Position numbers and translations under genes: made by a program. Shown one piece after another: positions 7,457 to 12,611 of a stretch of DNA of 12,611 nt. The notes below the pieces were generated by a model, which saw only the letters and a list, made by a program, of their open reading frames with translations, was not told where the DNA came from and ran no database searches. The DNA comes from Lachnospiraceae bacterium (GTDB lineage Bacteria; Bacillota; Clostridia; Lachnospirales; Lachnospiraceae), in the NCBI GenBank assembly GCA_017380975.1, contig JAFOCX010000126.1, forward strand, positions 1 to 12,611, read 5' to 3'. Every line of letters begins with the position of its first letter. The first letter of the stretch is position 1.

Positions 7457-7575
7457 GTTGCTAACTAATATCAATATCATAACTTTGCGCAGGTCTGCTT
7501 AGGCAGTGCCTGGCTCATGTTATGACACACGCCGATGCGTGTGACGAATCGTAATTTGAAAGGAGATTATCCGTC
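7457..7575 (+). other. Strongly structured spacer between rpmC and rpsQ
   Basis: Two hairpins lie end to end in 119 nt. The first is long: TCATAAC (7477-7483) pairs perfectly with GTTATGA (7519-7525). After a symmetric 6x6 internal loop, CAGGT (7490-7494) pairs with GCCTG (7508-7512), and CTGC (7495-7498) with GCAG (7503-7506) closes on a TTAG loop. The second starts at the next base: CACACGC (7526-7532) with GCGTGTG (7537-7543), loop CGAT. There is no T-tract and no promoter that I can support. The rpsQ ribosome binding site AAAGGAG follows at about 7559-7565. Confidence 0.6.
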
Positions 7576-7830
7576 GTGGAAAGAAATCTTAGAAAAACAC
7601 GTGTGGGTAAAGTAGTTAGCAACAAGATGGACAAAACAATCGTAGTTGCTATCGAAAACCACGTAAAACATCCGTTAATCGGTAAGATTGTTAAGAACAC
7701 ATATAAATTAAAAGCTCATGATGAGAACAATGAGTGTGGTATCGGCGATACAGTTAAAGTGATGGAAACAAGACCGTTATCCAAGGATAAGAGATGGAGA
7801 CTTGTTGAAATCATCGAGAAAGCAAGATAA
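7576..7830 (+). CDS. rpsQ: 30S ribosomal protein S17
   Basis: S17 (84 residues) is a primary 16S rRNA-binding protein with an OB fold, important early in 30S assembly. The sequence [19 protein letters not shown] is the family N-terminus, followed by [10 protein letters not shown] and the [16 protein letters not shown] segment near the end. The start is GTG at 7576, ten bases after AAAGGAG; no ATG lies at the expected N-terminus. It follows the structured 119-nt spacer, so it is likely to be initiated independently of rpmC. Confidence 0.97.
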   Translation: MERNLRKTRVGKVVSNKMDKTIVVAIENHVKHPLIGKIVKNTYKLKAHDENNECGIGDTVKVMETRPLSKDKRWRLVEIIEKAR

Positions 7831-7861
7831 TCGATAGTTAATCGAGGAAGGAGTATCAGGC

Positions 7862-8230
7862 ATGATTCAGCAGGAAACCAGATTAAAGGTTGCCGACAAT
7901 ACAGGTGCTAGAGAGCTTCTCTGCATCCGCGTAATGGGCGGCTCCACAAGAAGATATGCTAACATCGGCGATATCATCGTAGCTTCCGTTAAAGATGCAA
8001 CACCAGGCGGCGTTGTTAAGAAGGGCGATGTAGTTAAGGCCGTTGTAGTTCGTACAGTAAAAGGCGCTCGTCGTAAAGACGGTTCTTATATTAAGTTTGA
8101 TGAAAACGCAGCAGTTATCATTAAAGATGACAAGACTCCGAAGGGCACACGTATCTTCGGACCGGTTGCAAGAGAGCTTCGTGAGAAACAGTTCATGAAG
8201 ATCGTATCCCTTGCTCCGGAAGTATTATAA
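7862..8230 (+). CDS. rplN: 50S ribosomal protein L14
   Basis: L14 (122 residues) lies on the subunit interface of the 50S subunit and contacts 16S rRNA helix 14 in the 70S ribosome. The family start [18 protein letters not shown] is intact, as are the central [13 protein letters not shown] and the C-terminal FGPVARELR. Length matches the usual 122 residues. AGGAAGGAG at 7845-7853 precedes the ATG by eight bases, and 31 bases separate it from rpsQ. The stop codon abuts the ribosome binding site of rplX. Confidence 0.98.
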   Translation: MIQQETRLKVADNTGARELLCIRVMGGSTRRYANIGDIIVASVKDATPGGVVKKGDVVKAVVVRTVKGARRKDGSYIKFDENAAVIIKDDKTPKGTRIFGPVARELREKQFMKIVSLAPEVL

Positions 8231-8244
8231 GGAGGGTGCCAGTT

Positions 8245-8544
8245 ATGATGAAAATCAAGAAAGACGATATGGTTATCGTTATCGCAGGTAAAGATAAAGA
8301 CAAAACTGGTAAAGTTCTTAGCGTAAAAGATGGCAAAGTTATCGTTGAAGGCGTTAACGTTGTTAAAAAGCACACAAAACCGAACCAGATGAACCAGAAT
8401 GGCGGCATCGTAGAGAAAGAAGCTGCTATCGACGTTTCCAACGTAATGCTTCTCGTTGACGGAAAAGCTACAAGAGTTGGCTTCGAAGTTAAAGATGGCA
8501 AGAAAGTACGTGTTGCAAAAGCAACAGGTAAAGTGATCGACTAA
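8245..8544 (+). CDS. rplX: 50S ribosomal protein L24
   Basis: L24 is an assembly initiator of the 50S subunit. I choose ATG at 8245 (99 residues), nine bases after GGAGG (8231-8235). An in-frame GTG at 8236 would add three residues but directly abuts that ribosome binding site. An ATG at 8248 is also possible. The KOW motif spans about residues 5-32 ([17 protein letters not shown]), and [13 protein letters not shown] is the standard family signature. The gap to rplN is 14 bases. The L24-L5 junction (23 bases) has no visible hairpin. In E. coli this is where S8 binds to repress the operon, so that site is not in the same place here. Confidence 0.95.
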   Translation: MMKIKKDDMVIVIAGKDKDKTGKVLSVKDGKVIVEGVNVVKKHTKPNQMNQNGGIVEKEAAIDVSNVMLLVDGKATRVGFEVKDGKKVRVAKATGKVID

Positions 8545-8567
8545 TTAGCAGAGAGGAGGAAAAAAAG

Positions 8568-9107
8568 TTGGCTAGATTAAAAGAAATGTACCAGAACGAG
8601 ATCGTTGAAGCAATGATCAAAAAGTTTGGTTATAAGAATATCATGGAAGTGCCGAAGCTCGATAAGATCGTTATCAACATGGGCGTAGGCGAAGCTAAAG
8701 ACAACGCGAAAGTCCTTGACTCTGCAGTTCGTGACCTTGAGATCATCACAGGTCAGAAAGCAGTTCTGACAAAGGCTAAAAAATCCGTTGCTAACTTCAA
8801 ACTCAGAGAGGGTATGGCTATCGGCTGTAAAGTAACTCTCCGTGGTGAGAAGATGTACGAGTTTGCAGATCGTCTTATCAACCTTGCTCTTCCGCGTGTA
8901 CGTGACTTCCGTGGTGTAAATACTAACGCATTTGACGGCAGAGGTAACTACGCTCTCGGTATCAAAGAGCAGCTCATCTTCCCGGAGATCGAGTACGATA
9001 AAGTTGATAAAGTTAGAGGTATGGACATTATTTTCGTTACAACCGCTAAGACAGATGAAGAGGCACGTGAACTTTTAAGATTATTCAACATGCCGTTTGC
9101 AAAATAA
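8568..9107 (+). CDS. rplE: 50S ribosomal protein L5
   Basis: L5 (179 residues) binds 5S rRNA in the central protuberance and contacts P-site tRNA. The start is TTG at 8568, preceded by GAGGAGGA (8552-8559) and a run of A. The resulting N-terminus [12 protein letters not shown] fits the family, and no in-frame ATG is available before residue 7. Signatures LPRVRDFRG (108-116) and FPEIEYDKV (138-146) are present. The C-terminus [19 protein letters not shown] is typical of bacterial L5. Confidence 0.97.
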   Translation: MARLKEMYQNEIVEAMIKKFGYKNIMEVPKLDKIVINMGVGEAKDNAKVLDSAVRDLEIITGQKAVLTKAKKSVANFKLREGMAIGCKVTLRGEKMYEFADRLINLALPRVRDFRGVNTNAFDGRGNYALGIKEQLIFPEIEYDKVDKVRGMDIIFVTTAKTDEEARELLRLFNMPFAK

Positions 9108-9123
9108 GTAGGAGGATTTATCC

Positions 9124-9309
9124 ATGGCTAAAACTTCAATGAAGATTAAACAGCAGCGTCCGGCAAAGTTCTCCACAAGAGAATACAACCGTTGCAGAAT
9201 CTGTGGTCGTCCACATGCATATCTGAGAAAATACGGCATCTGCCGTATCTGCTTCCGTGAGCTTGCTTACAAGGGCGAGATTCCGGGTGTTAAGAAGGCT
9301 AGCTGGTAA
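9124..9309 (+). CDS. rpsZ: 30S ribosomal protein S14, zinc-binding type Z
   Basis: This short S14 form (61 residues) has an intact zinc ribbon: C24-x2-C27 and C40-x2-C43. It sits in the 30S head. The longer zinc-free paralogue (about 89-100 residues) replaces it under zinc limitation in some bacteria; no such gene is in this window. The motif [20 protein letters not shown] (24-43) and the end PGVKKASW are diagnostic. AGGAGG (9110-9115) is eight bases before the ATG. Finding the type Z form in this position agrees with a Firmicute origin. Confidence 0.98.
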   Translation: MAKTSMKIKQQRPAKFSTREYNRCRICGRPHAYLRKYGICRICFRELAYKGEIPGVKKASW

Positions 9310-9477
9310 GCTGGAAATATACTTGACCAAATGCTTGACGAGGTTCGTAAGAACCTCATCAAGTTAGATGGCAAGTCAGCTGTTCTCTGTTTTCCGCAGG
9401 GAACTGTACTGTGAAGCGCAGCAGGGGCTGCGAACCGACAGTGTAACAACCAACAATCCATAAGGAGGAAATTAAAA
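9310..9477 (+). other. Structured spacer between rpsZ and rpsH, candidate regulatory RNA
   Basis: Three well-formed hairpins lie in 168 nt. (1) CTTGA/TCAAG (9334-9338 with 9359-9363) and GAGGTTC/GAACCTC (9340-9346 with 9351-9357) form a 12-bp stem with one C-A mismatch, capped by GTAA, a GNRA-type tetraloop. (2) GTTCTCTG (9382-9389) pairs with CAGGGAAC (9397-9404), 8 bp with one G-U. (3) CGCAGC/GCTGCG (9417-9422 with 9427-9432) is enclosed by ACTGT/ACAGT (9408-9412 with 9438-9442), with an internal loop between. S8 is encoded next and is the known repressor of the spc operon in E. coli, so an S8-binding site here is a reasonable but untested idea. Confidence 0.58.
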
Positions 9478-9879
9478 ATGACAATGAGTGATCCGATTGC
9501 AGATATGCTTACTAGAATTCGTAACGCAAATACTGCTAAACATGATACAGTAGACGTTCCGGCTTCCAAGATGAAATTAGCTATCGCTAATATTCTTTTA
9601 GAGGAAGGTTACATCAAGAAATACGAAATCGTAGAAGATGGTGGTTTCCAGACAATCCGCATCTCCTTAAAATATAACAACAACAAGAGCGAGAGAATCA
9701 TCTCCGGCATCAAGAAGATCTCCAAACCGGGTCTTCGTATCTACGCTGGTAAAGAGGACATGCCGAAAGTACTTGGCGGTCTTGGCATCGCTATCGTTTC
9801 CACAAACCAGGGCGTTATCACAGACAAAAAAGCTCGTGAGCTCGGTGTTGGCGGCGAAGTACTTGCATTCGTTTGGTAA
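9478..9879 (+). CDS. rpsH: 30S ribosomal protein S8
   Basis: S8 (133 residues) binds the central domain of 16S rRNA (helix 21 region) and is essential for platform assembly. In E. coli it is also the translational repressor of the spc operon. The N-terminus [13 protein letters not shown] and the rRNA-binding C-terminal [13 protein letters not shown] (108-120) are intact. ATG at 9478 is nine bases after TAAGGAGG (9461-9468). A second ATG at 9484 would leave too long a gap. The last codons contain AAGTACTTGCA (9857-9867), repeated at the promoter just downstream. Confidence 0.98.
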   Translation: MTMSDPIADMLTRIRNANTAKHDTVDVPASKMKLAIANILLEEGYIKKYEIVEDGGFQTIRISLKYNNNKSERIISGIKKISKPGLRIYAGKEDMPKVLGGLGIAIVSTNQGVITDKKARELGVGGEVLAFVW

Positions 9880-9884
9880 TCATT

Positions 9885-9900
9885 GTACTTATTTAAGTAC
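9885..9900 (+). promoter_or_regulatory. Perfect palindrome abutting the -35 box before rplF
   Basis: GTACTTA-TT-TAAGTAC is a perfect 7-bp inverted repeat with a 2-base centre. Its last base is directly next to the TTGCAA -35 box at 9901. The right half continues as AAGTACTTGCA (9895-9905), which also occurs exactly at 9857-9867 in the 3' end of rpsH. The position suggests a protein-binding site or an upstream promoter element. No known operator is recognised, and coincidence in AT-rich sequence cannot be excluded. Confidence 0.45.
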
Positions 9901-9929
9901 TTGCAATTATTTGACGATTAGTATATAAT
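9901..9929 (+). promoter_or_regulatory. Near-consensus internal promoter upstream of rplF
   Basis: TTGCAA (9901-9906; five of six) and TATAAT (9924-9929; six of six) are separated by exactly 17 bases, the best promoter-like sequence in the window. The -35 box is identical to that proposed before rpsJ. Transcription would begin near 9935-9937, giving an untranslated leader of about 175 nt to rplF at 10112. It would let rplF-rplR-rpsE-rpmD-rplO-secY be transcribed independently of the S10 promoter. Confidence 0.75.
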
Positions 9930-9935
9930 ATCCAA

Positions 9936-10111
9936 GGTTATGCTCACCCGTCGCCTGCAAAACCCAAATTTATGGGAAGGGCGGCGTTTGGTGCGGCCTT
10001 TGTGCGTTTACAAAGGAGTATAACCCTTTGTAACTCGAAGGCAATAACATAGAAACTGAAAACAGGGAGTGTAAAAGCACTCTCCGAGAATCTAAGTAGG
10101 AGGTATTTGGC
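9936..10111 (+). promoter_or_regulatory. Structured leader of rplF with two mutually exclusive hairpins
   Basis: Helix A: CGTCGCC (9949-9955) with GGCGGCG (9980-9986), one G-U, enclosing CCCA/TGGG (9963-9966 with 9973-9976). Then ACAAAGG (10010-10016) can pair either backwards with CCTTTGT (9997-10003, loop 6) or forwards, as TTACAAAGG (10008-10016), with CCTTTGTAA (10025-10033, loop 8). The two hairpins share one strand and cannot coexist. A last hairpin GGGAGTG (10065-10071) with CACTCTC (10078-10084), loop rich in A, lies 13 bases before AGGAGG (10098-10103). No T-tract follows any helix, so control, if real, may be at translation. Confidence 0.6.
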
Positions 10112-10654
10112 ATGTCACGTATTGGTAGAATGCCGATCGCGATTCCGGCAGGCGTAACTGTTACAATCGCAGAGAATAACGTAGTATCCGTTAAAGGCCC
10201 GAAGGGCGAGCTGGTAAGAGAATTACCGGTTGAAATGGAAATCAAAGAAGAAGAAGGCAAGATCATCGTTACTAGACCGAATGACTTAAAGAGAATGAAA
10301 TCTCTCCACGGTCTTACAAGAACTTTAATCGCTAACATGATCACAGGTGTTACAGCTGGTTATGAGAAGAAGCTCGAGATCAACGGTGTTGGTTACAGAG
10401 CATCCAAAGCTGGCAAGAAGTTAACTCTCAACCTTGGTTACTCCCATCCGGTAGAGATGGAAGATCCGGAAGGTATCGAGACTGTTATGGAAGGTCAGAA
10501 CATCATCTTCGTTAGAGGTATCGACAAAGAAAAAGTTGGTCAGTTTGCAGCTGAGATCAGAAGCAAGAGAGAGCCGGAGCCGTATAAGGGCAAAGGTATC
10601 AAATATGCTGATGAGGTTATCAGACGTAAAGTTGGTAAGACAGGTAAAAAGTAA
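10112..10654 (+). CDS. rplF: 50S ribosomal protein L6
   Basis: L6 (180 residues) lies near the factor-binding site of the 50S subunit and the sarcin-ricin loop. It has the two-fold repeated structure of the family: an N-terminal half beginning [12 protein letters not shown] with VKGPKGEL (27-34), and a C-terminal half with the rRNA-binding [11 protein letters not shown] (155-165). The tail is basic. ATG at 10112 is eight bases after AGGAGG (10098-10103). It is the first gene behind the strong internal promoter and leader. Confidence 0.98.
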   Translation: MSRIGRMPIAIPAGVTVTIAENNVVSVKGPKGELVRELPVEMEIKEEEGKIIVTRPNDLKRMKSLHGLTRTLIANMITGVTAGYEKKLEINGVGYRASKAGKKLTLNLGYSHPVEMEDPEGIETVMEGQNIIFVRGIDKEKVGQFAAEIRSKREPEPYKGKGIKYADEVIRRKVGKTGKK

Positions 10655-10673
10655 TTTAAGGAGAGTGTAAAAA

Positions 10674-11042
10674 ATGGTTAGTAAGCAGTCTAGAAGCGAA
10701 ATCCGCAGAAAAAAACACTATAGATTACGCAACCGCTTTGCTGGTACAGCAGAGAGACCGCGTTTAGCAGTGTTCAGAAGTAATAATCATATGTATGCTC
10801 AGATCATCGACGATTCTATCGGTCATACTTTAGTTGCAGCTTCCACTCTTGAGAAAGAGATCAAAGCTGAGTTAGAGAACACTGATACAGTTGATGCAGC
10901 TGCATACGTTGGAACTGTAATCGCAAAGAGAGCGATCGAAAAAGGCATCACAGCTGTAGTATTCGATCGTGGCGGTTTCATCTATCAGGGTAAGATTCAG
11001 GCTTTAGCAGATGCAGCTCGTGAAGCTGGTCTGGAATTCTAA
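10674..11042 (+). CDS. rplR: 50S ribosomal protein L18
   Basis: L18 (122 residues) binds 5S rRNA together with L5 and helps attach it to the 50S subunit. The basic N-terminal arm (residues 6-21, [16 protein letters not shown]) and the core motif [16 protein letters not shown] (28-43) are diagnostic. The C-terminal [24 protein letters not shown] matches the family. AAGGAGAG (10658-10665) precedes the ATG by eight bases, and the gap to rplF is only 19 bases. Confidence 0.98.
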   Translation: MVSKQSRSEIRRKKHYRLRNRFAGTAERPRLAVFRSNNHMYAQIIDDSIGHTLVAASTLEKEIKAELENTDTVDAAAYVGTVIAKRAIEKGITAVVFDRGGFIYQGKIQALADAAREAGLEF

Positions 11043-11060
11043 TAGAGAGGAGAATACAGC

Positions 11061-11570
11061 ATGAAACGTACAATCATTGATGCAAGTCAGTTTGAGTTAA
11101 ATGACAGAGTAGTTGCCATCAAACGCGTATCCAAGACTGTAAAAGGTGGACGTACCATGAGATTTTCCGCTCTGGTAGTAGTAGGCGACGGCAATGGCCA
11201 TGTAGGCGCTGGTCTCGGCAAAGCAGCTGAGGTTCCGGAAGCAATCCGTAAAGGTAAAGAAGCAGCTATCAAGAACATGGTAGCAATTCCGATGGATGAG
11301 AATCATAGTATCCCGCACGACTTCCTTGGTGAGTTCGGAAGCTCTTCCGTACTTCTCAAGAAAGCACCGGAAGGTACTGGTATCATCGCAGGCGGCCCGG
11401 TTCGTTCCGTAGTAGAGCTTGCTGGTATTAAGAATATCCGTACAAAATCTTTAGGCTCCAACAACAAGACAAACGTAGTTCTTGCAACAATCGAAGGTCT
11501 TAAGAACTTAAAGACACCGGAGCAGGTTGCTAAGAACCGTGGCAAATCTGTTGAAGAAGTTGTTTGCTAA
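11061..11570 (+). CDS. rpsE: 30S ribosomal protein S5
   Basis: S5 (169 residues) sits at the mRNA entry channel and contributes to decoding accuracy with S4 and S12. It has the N-terminal double-stranded-RNA-binding domain, with VKGGRTMRF (27-35) and [14 protein letters not shown] (42-55), and the C-terminal ribosomal-protein-S5-type domain with [18 protein letters not shown]. No unusual residue was noticed in the conserved loop at 20-30. The ribosome binding site AGAGGAG (11046-11052) is eight bases before the ATG. Confidence 0.98.
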   Translation: MKRTIIDASQFELNDRVVAIKRVSKTVKGGRTMRFSALVVVGDGNGHVGAGLGKAAEVPEAIRKGKEAAIKNMVAIPMDENHSIPHDFLGEFGSSSVLLKKAPEGTGIIAGGPVRSVVELAGIKNIRTKSLGSNNKTNVVLATIEGLKNLKTPEQVAKNRGKSVEEVVC

Positions 11571-11586
11571 TTAGGAGGATATAAAA

Positions 11587-11769
11587 ATGGCAGAGAAATT
11601 ATTAATCACATTAGTAAAATCCCCGATTGGTGCTGTTCCGAAGCAGAGAGCAACTGTTGAAGCACTTGGCTTAAAGAAATTACACAAAACAGTTGAAATG
11701 CCGGATAACGGTGCTGTAAGAGGCATGATCCAGAGCGTTAGACATCTGGTTAAAGTTGAAGAAATCTAA
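11587..11769 (+). CDS. rpmD: 50S ribosomal protein L30
   Basis: L30 (60 residues) is a small non-essential-type protein of the 50S subunit, present in most but not all bacteria. The family signature KSPIG (11-15) is followed by [15 protein letters not shown], and the second half [22 protein letters not shown] is standard. AGGAGG (11573-11578) is eight bases before the ATG. It lies between rpsE and rplO, the conserved location, with short spacers on both sides. Confidence 0.97.
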   Translation: MAEKLLITLVKSPIGAVPKQRATVEALGLKKLHKTVEMPDNGAVRGMIQSVRHLVKVEEI

Positions 11770-11797
11770 TACTGATAGAAAGTAAGGAGGTGCAGTG

Positions 11798-12238
11798 ATG
11801 AACTTATCTAATTTACATCCTGCTGAGGGTTCCAAGCATAGCGATAATTTCAGAAGAGGCCGTGGCCATGCTTCTGGTAATGGTAAGACAGCTGGTAAGG
11901 GTCACAAGGGTCAGAAGGCACGTTCCGGTGCTACAAGACCGGGCTTTGAAGGTGGTCAGATGCCGTTATATAGACGTCTCCCGAAGAGAGGCTTCAAGAA
12001 CATGAACCGTGTAGAAATGATCGGTGTTAATGTTTCCGCTCTTGAGAGATTTGAGAACGATTCCACAGTTTGCATCAACTGCTTAGTTGAGGCTGGTCTC
12101 GTTAAGCACGCGCAGGATACAGTTAAGATCCTTGGTAACGGCGAGTTAACAAAGAAACTTAACGTAAAGGCTAACGCATTCAGTGAGTCTGCAAAGGCTA
12201 AAATTGAAGCATTAGGCGGTACCTGCGAGGTGATCTAA
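11798..12238 (+). CDS. rplO: 50S ribosomal protein L15
   Basis: L15 (146 residues from the chosen start) is a late assembly protein of the 50S subunit that contacts several 23S domains. I choose ATG at 11798, seven bases after AAGGAGG (11784-11790), giving [12 protein letters not shown], the usual N-terminus. The GTG one codon upstream is too close to the ribosome binding site. The Gly/Arg/Lys-rich extended N-terminal part (19-45, with [20 protein letters not shown] at 21-40) and [11 protein letters not shown] (56-66) are diagnostic. The 3' end carries GAGGTGAT (12227-12234), the ribosome binding site of secY. Confidence 0.97.
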   Translation: MNLSNLHPAEGSKHSDNFRRGRGHASGNGKTAGKGHKGQKARSGATRPGFEGGQMPLYRRLPKRGFKNMNRVEMIGVNVSALERFENDSTVCINCLVEAGLVKHAQDTVKILGNGELTKKLNVKANAFSESAKAKIEALGGTCEVI

Positions 12239-12239
12239 T

Positions 12240-12611
12240 ATGTTAAAAGCTATTCAGAGCGCATTTAAGGTGAAAGAAGTCCGTGAGCGACTTCTTTACA
12301 CCTTCATGATGCTTGTAGTTATCAGAATCGGTTGTTGTCTTCCGATTCCGGGCGTAGATGCAACTTACCTTGCATCTTTCTTCGAGGCTCTTGCAGCTTC
12401 CGGCATGGGATTCGTCAATATGATGACTGGTGGTTCCCTTCAGTCCATGTCTATTTTTGCACTGAGCATCAGCCCGTACATTACATCTTCCATCATCATG
12501 CAGCTTATGACAATTGCTATTCCGAAGCTTGAAGAAATGCAGAAGGAAGGTACAGAAGGCAAAAAGAAGATCGCTGAGTACAGCAGATATCTTACAGTAG
12601 TTCTTGCGATC
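12240..12611 (+). CDS. secY: Protein translocase subunit SecY, N-terminal part
   Basis: These are the first 124 codons of the channel subunit of the SecYEG translocon, open to the window edge. ATG at 12240 is one base after the rplO stop and five bases after GAGGTGAT. The amphipathic N-terminus with VKEVRERLLYTF leads into transmembrane segment 1 (about 19-36), ending at PIPGVD (35-40). The plug region follows with MMTGGSLQSMSIFALSISPY (61-80), then transmembrane segment 2 (about 73-92, ISPYITSSIIMQL). The first cytosolic loop begins at IPKLEEMQKEG. This order is standard for bacterial SecY. Ten transmembrane segments are expected in the whole protein, of which only the first two and the beginning of a third are visible. 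Confidence 0.97.
   Translation, partial: MLKAIQSAFKVKEVRERLLYTFMMLVVIRIGCCLPIPGVDATYLASFFEALAASGMGFVNMMTGGSLQSMSIFALSISPYITSSIIMQLMTIAIPKLEEMQKEGTEGKKKIAEYSRYLTVVLAI

Noticed and set aside
12332..12532. 66-codon open frame overlapping the start of secY
   Set aside because: It is in another frame of secY; the secY frame (from 12240) is open to the window end and matches the family throughout.
1..12611. CRISPR arrays, insertion sequences, tRNA/rRNA genes, defence or biosynthetic islands
   Set aside because: No regularly spaced repeats, transposase motifs, tRNA-like folds or unassigned coding regions were seen. All coding space is taken by recognised core genes.

Overview
The window is the start of the S10-spc-alpha ribosomal-protein supercluster of a low-to-moderate-GC Firmicute. 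The proteins look most like those of Clostridia of the Lachnospiraceae type: a zinc-ribbon (type Z) S14, the sequence style of L29, S8 and L2, strong AGGAGG ribosome binding sites, some GTG/TTG starts, and CCG as the dominant proline codon. The species cannot be named from the sequence.

Layout, all on the + strand: (1) positions 2-1959 hold two cell-envelope genes, the 3' end of an M23 (LytM/EnvC-type) peptidoglycan peptidase and a membrane-anchored S41 C-terminal processing protease. (2) Positions 1960-2417 have no gene. They hold a long inverted repeat, an A-rich tract with a probable promoter, and a structured leader of about 250 nt. (3) Positions 2418-9879 hold rpsJ-rplC-rplD-rplW-rplB-rpsS-rplV-rpsC-rplP-rpmC-rpsQ-rplN-rplX-rplE-rpsZ-rpsH. 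(4) Positions 9880-10111 carry a near-consensus internal promoter preceded by a perfect palindrome and followed by a structured leader. (5) Positions 10112-12611 hold rplF-rplR-rpsE-rpmD-rplO-secY; secY runs off the window.

The gene content and order are the classical, highly conserved ones. Every product except SecY and the two upstream proteins is a structural component of the 30S or 50S subunit, and SecY is the translocon channel that docks on the 50S exit tunnel. Many genes are tightly packed (rplD/rplW and rpsC/rplP share one base; rplP/rpmC overlap), as expected for translational coupling.

I found no mobile element, CRISPR array, tRNA, rRNA or unknown protein system. What stands out is non-coding. 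Five spacers inside the operon are long (98-232 nt) and contain strong inverted repeats, and the two promoter-proximal leaders contain mutually exclusive helices. These are candidate ribosomal-protein autoregulatory, attenuator or processing elements. All secondary structures were found by eye and no folding or homology search was run.
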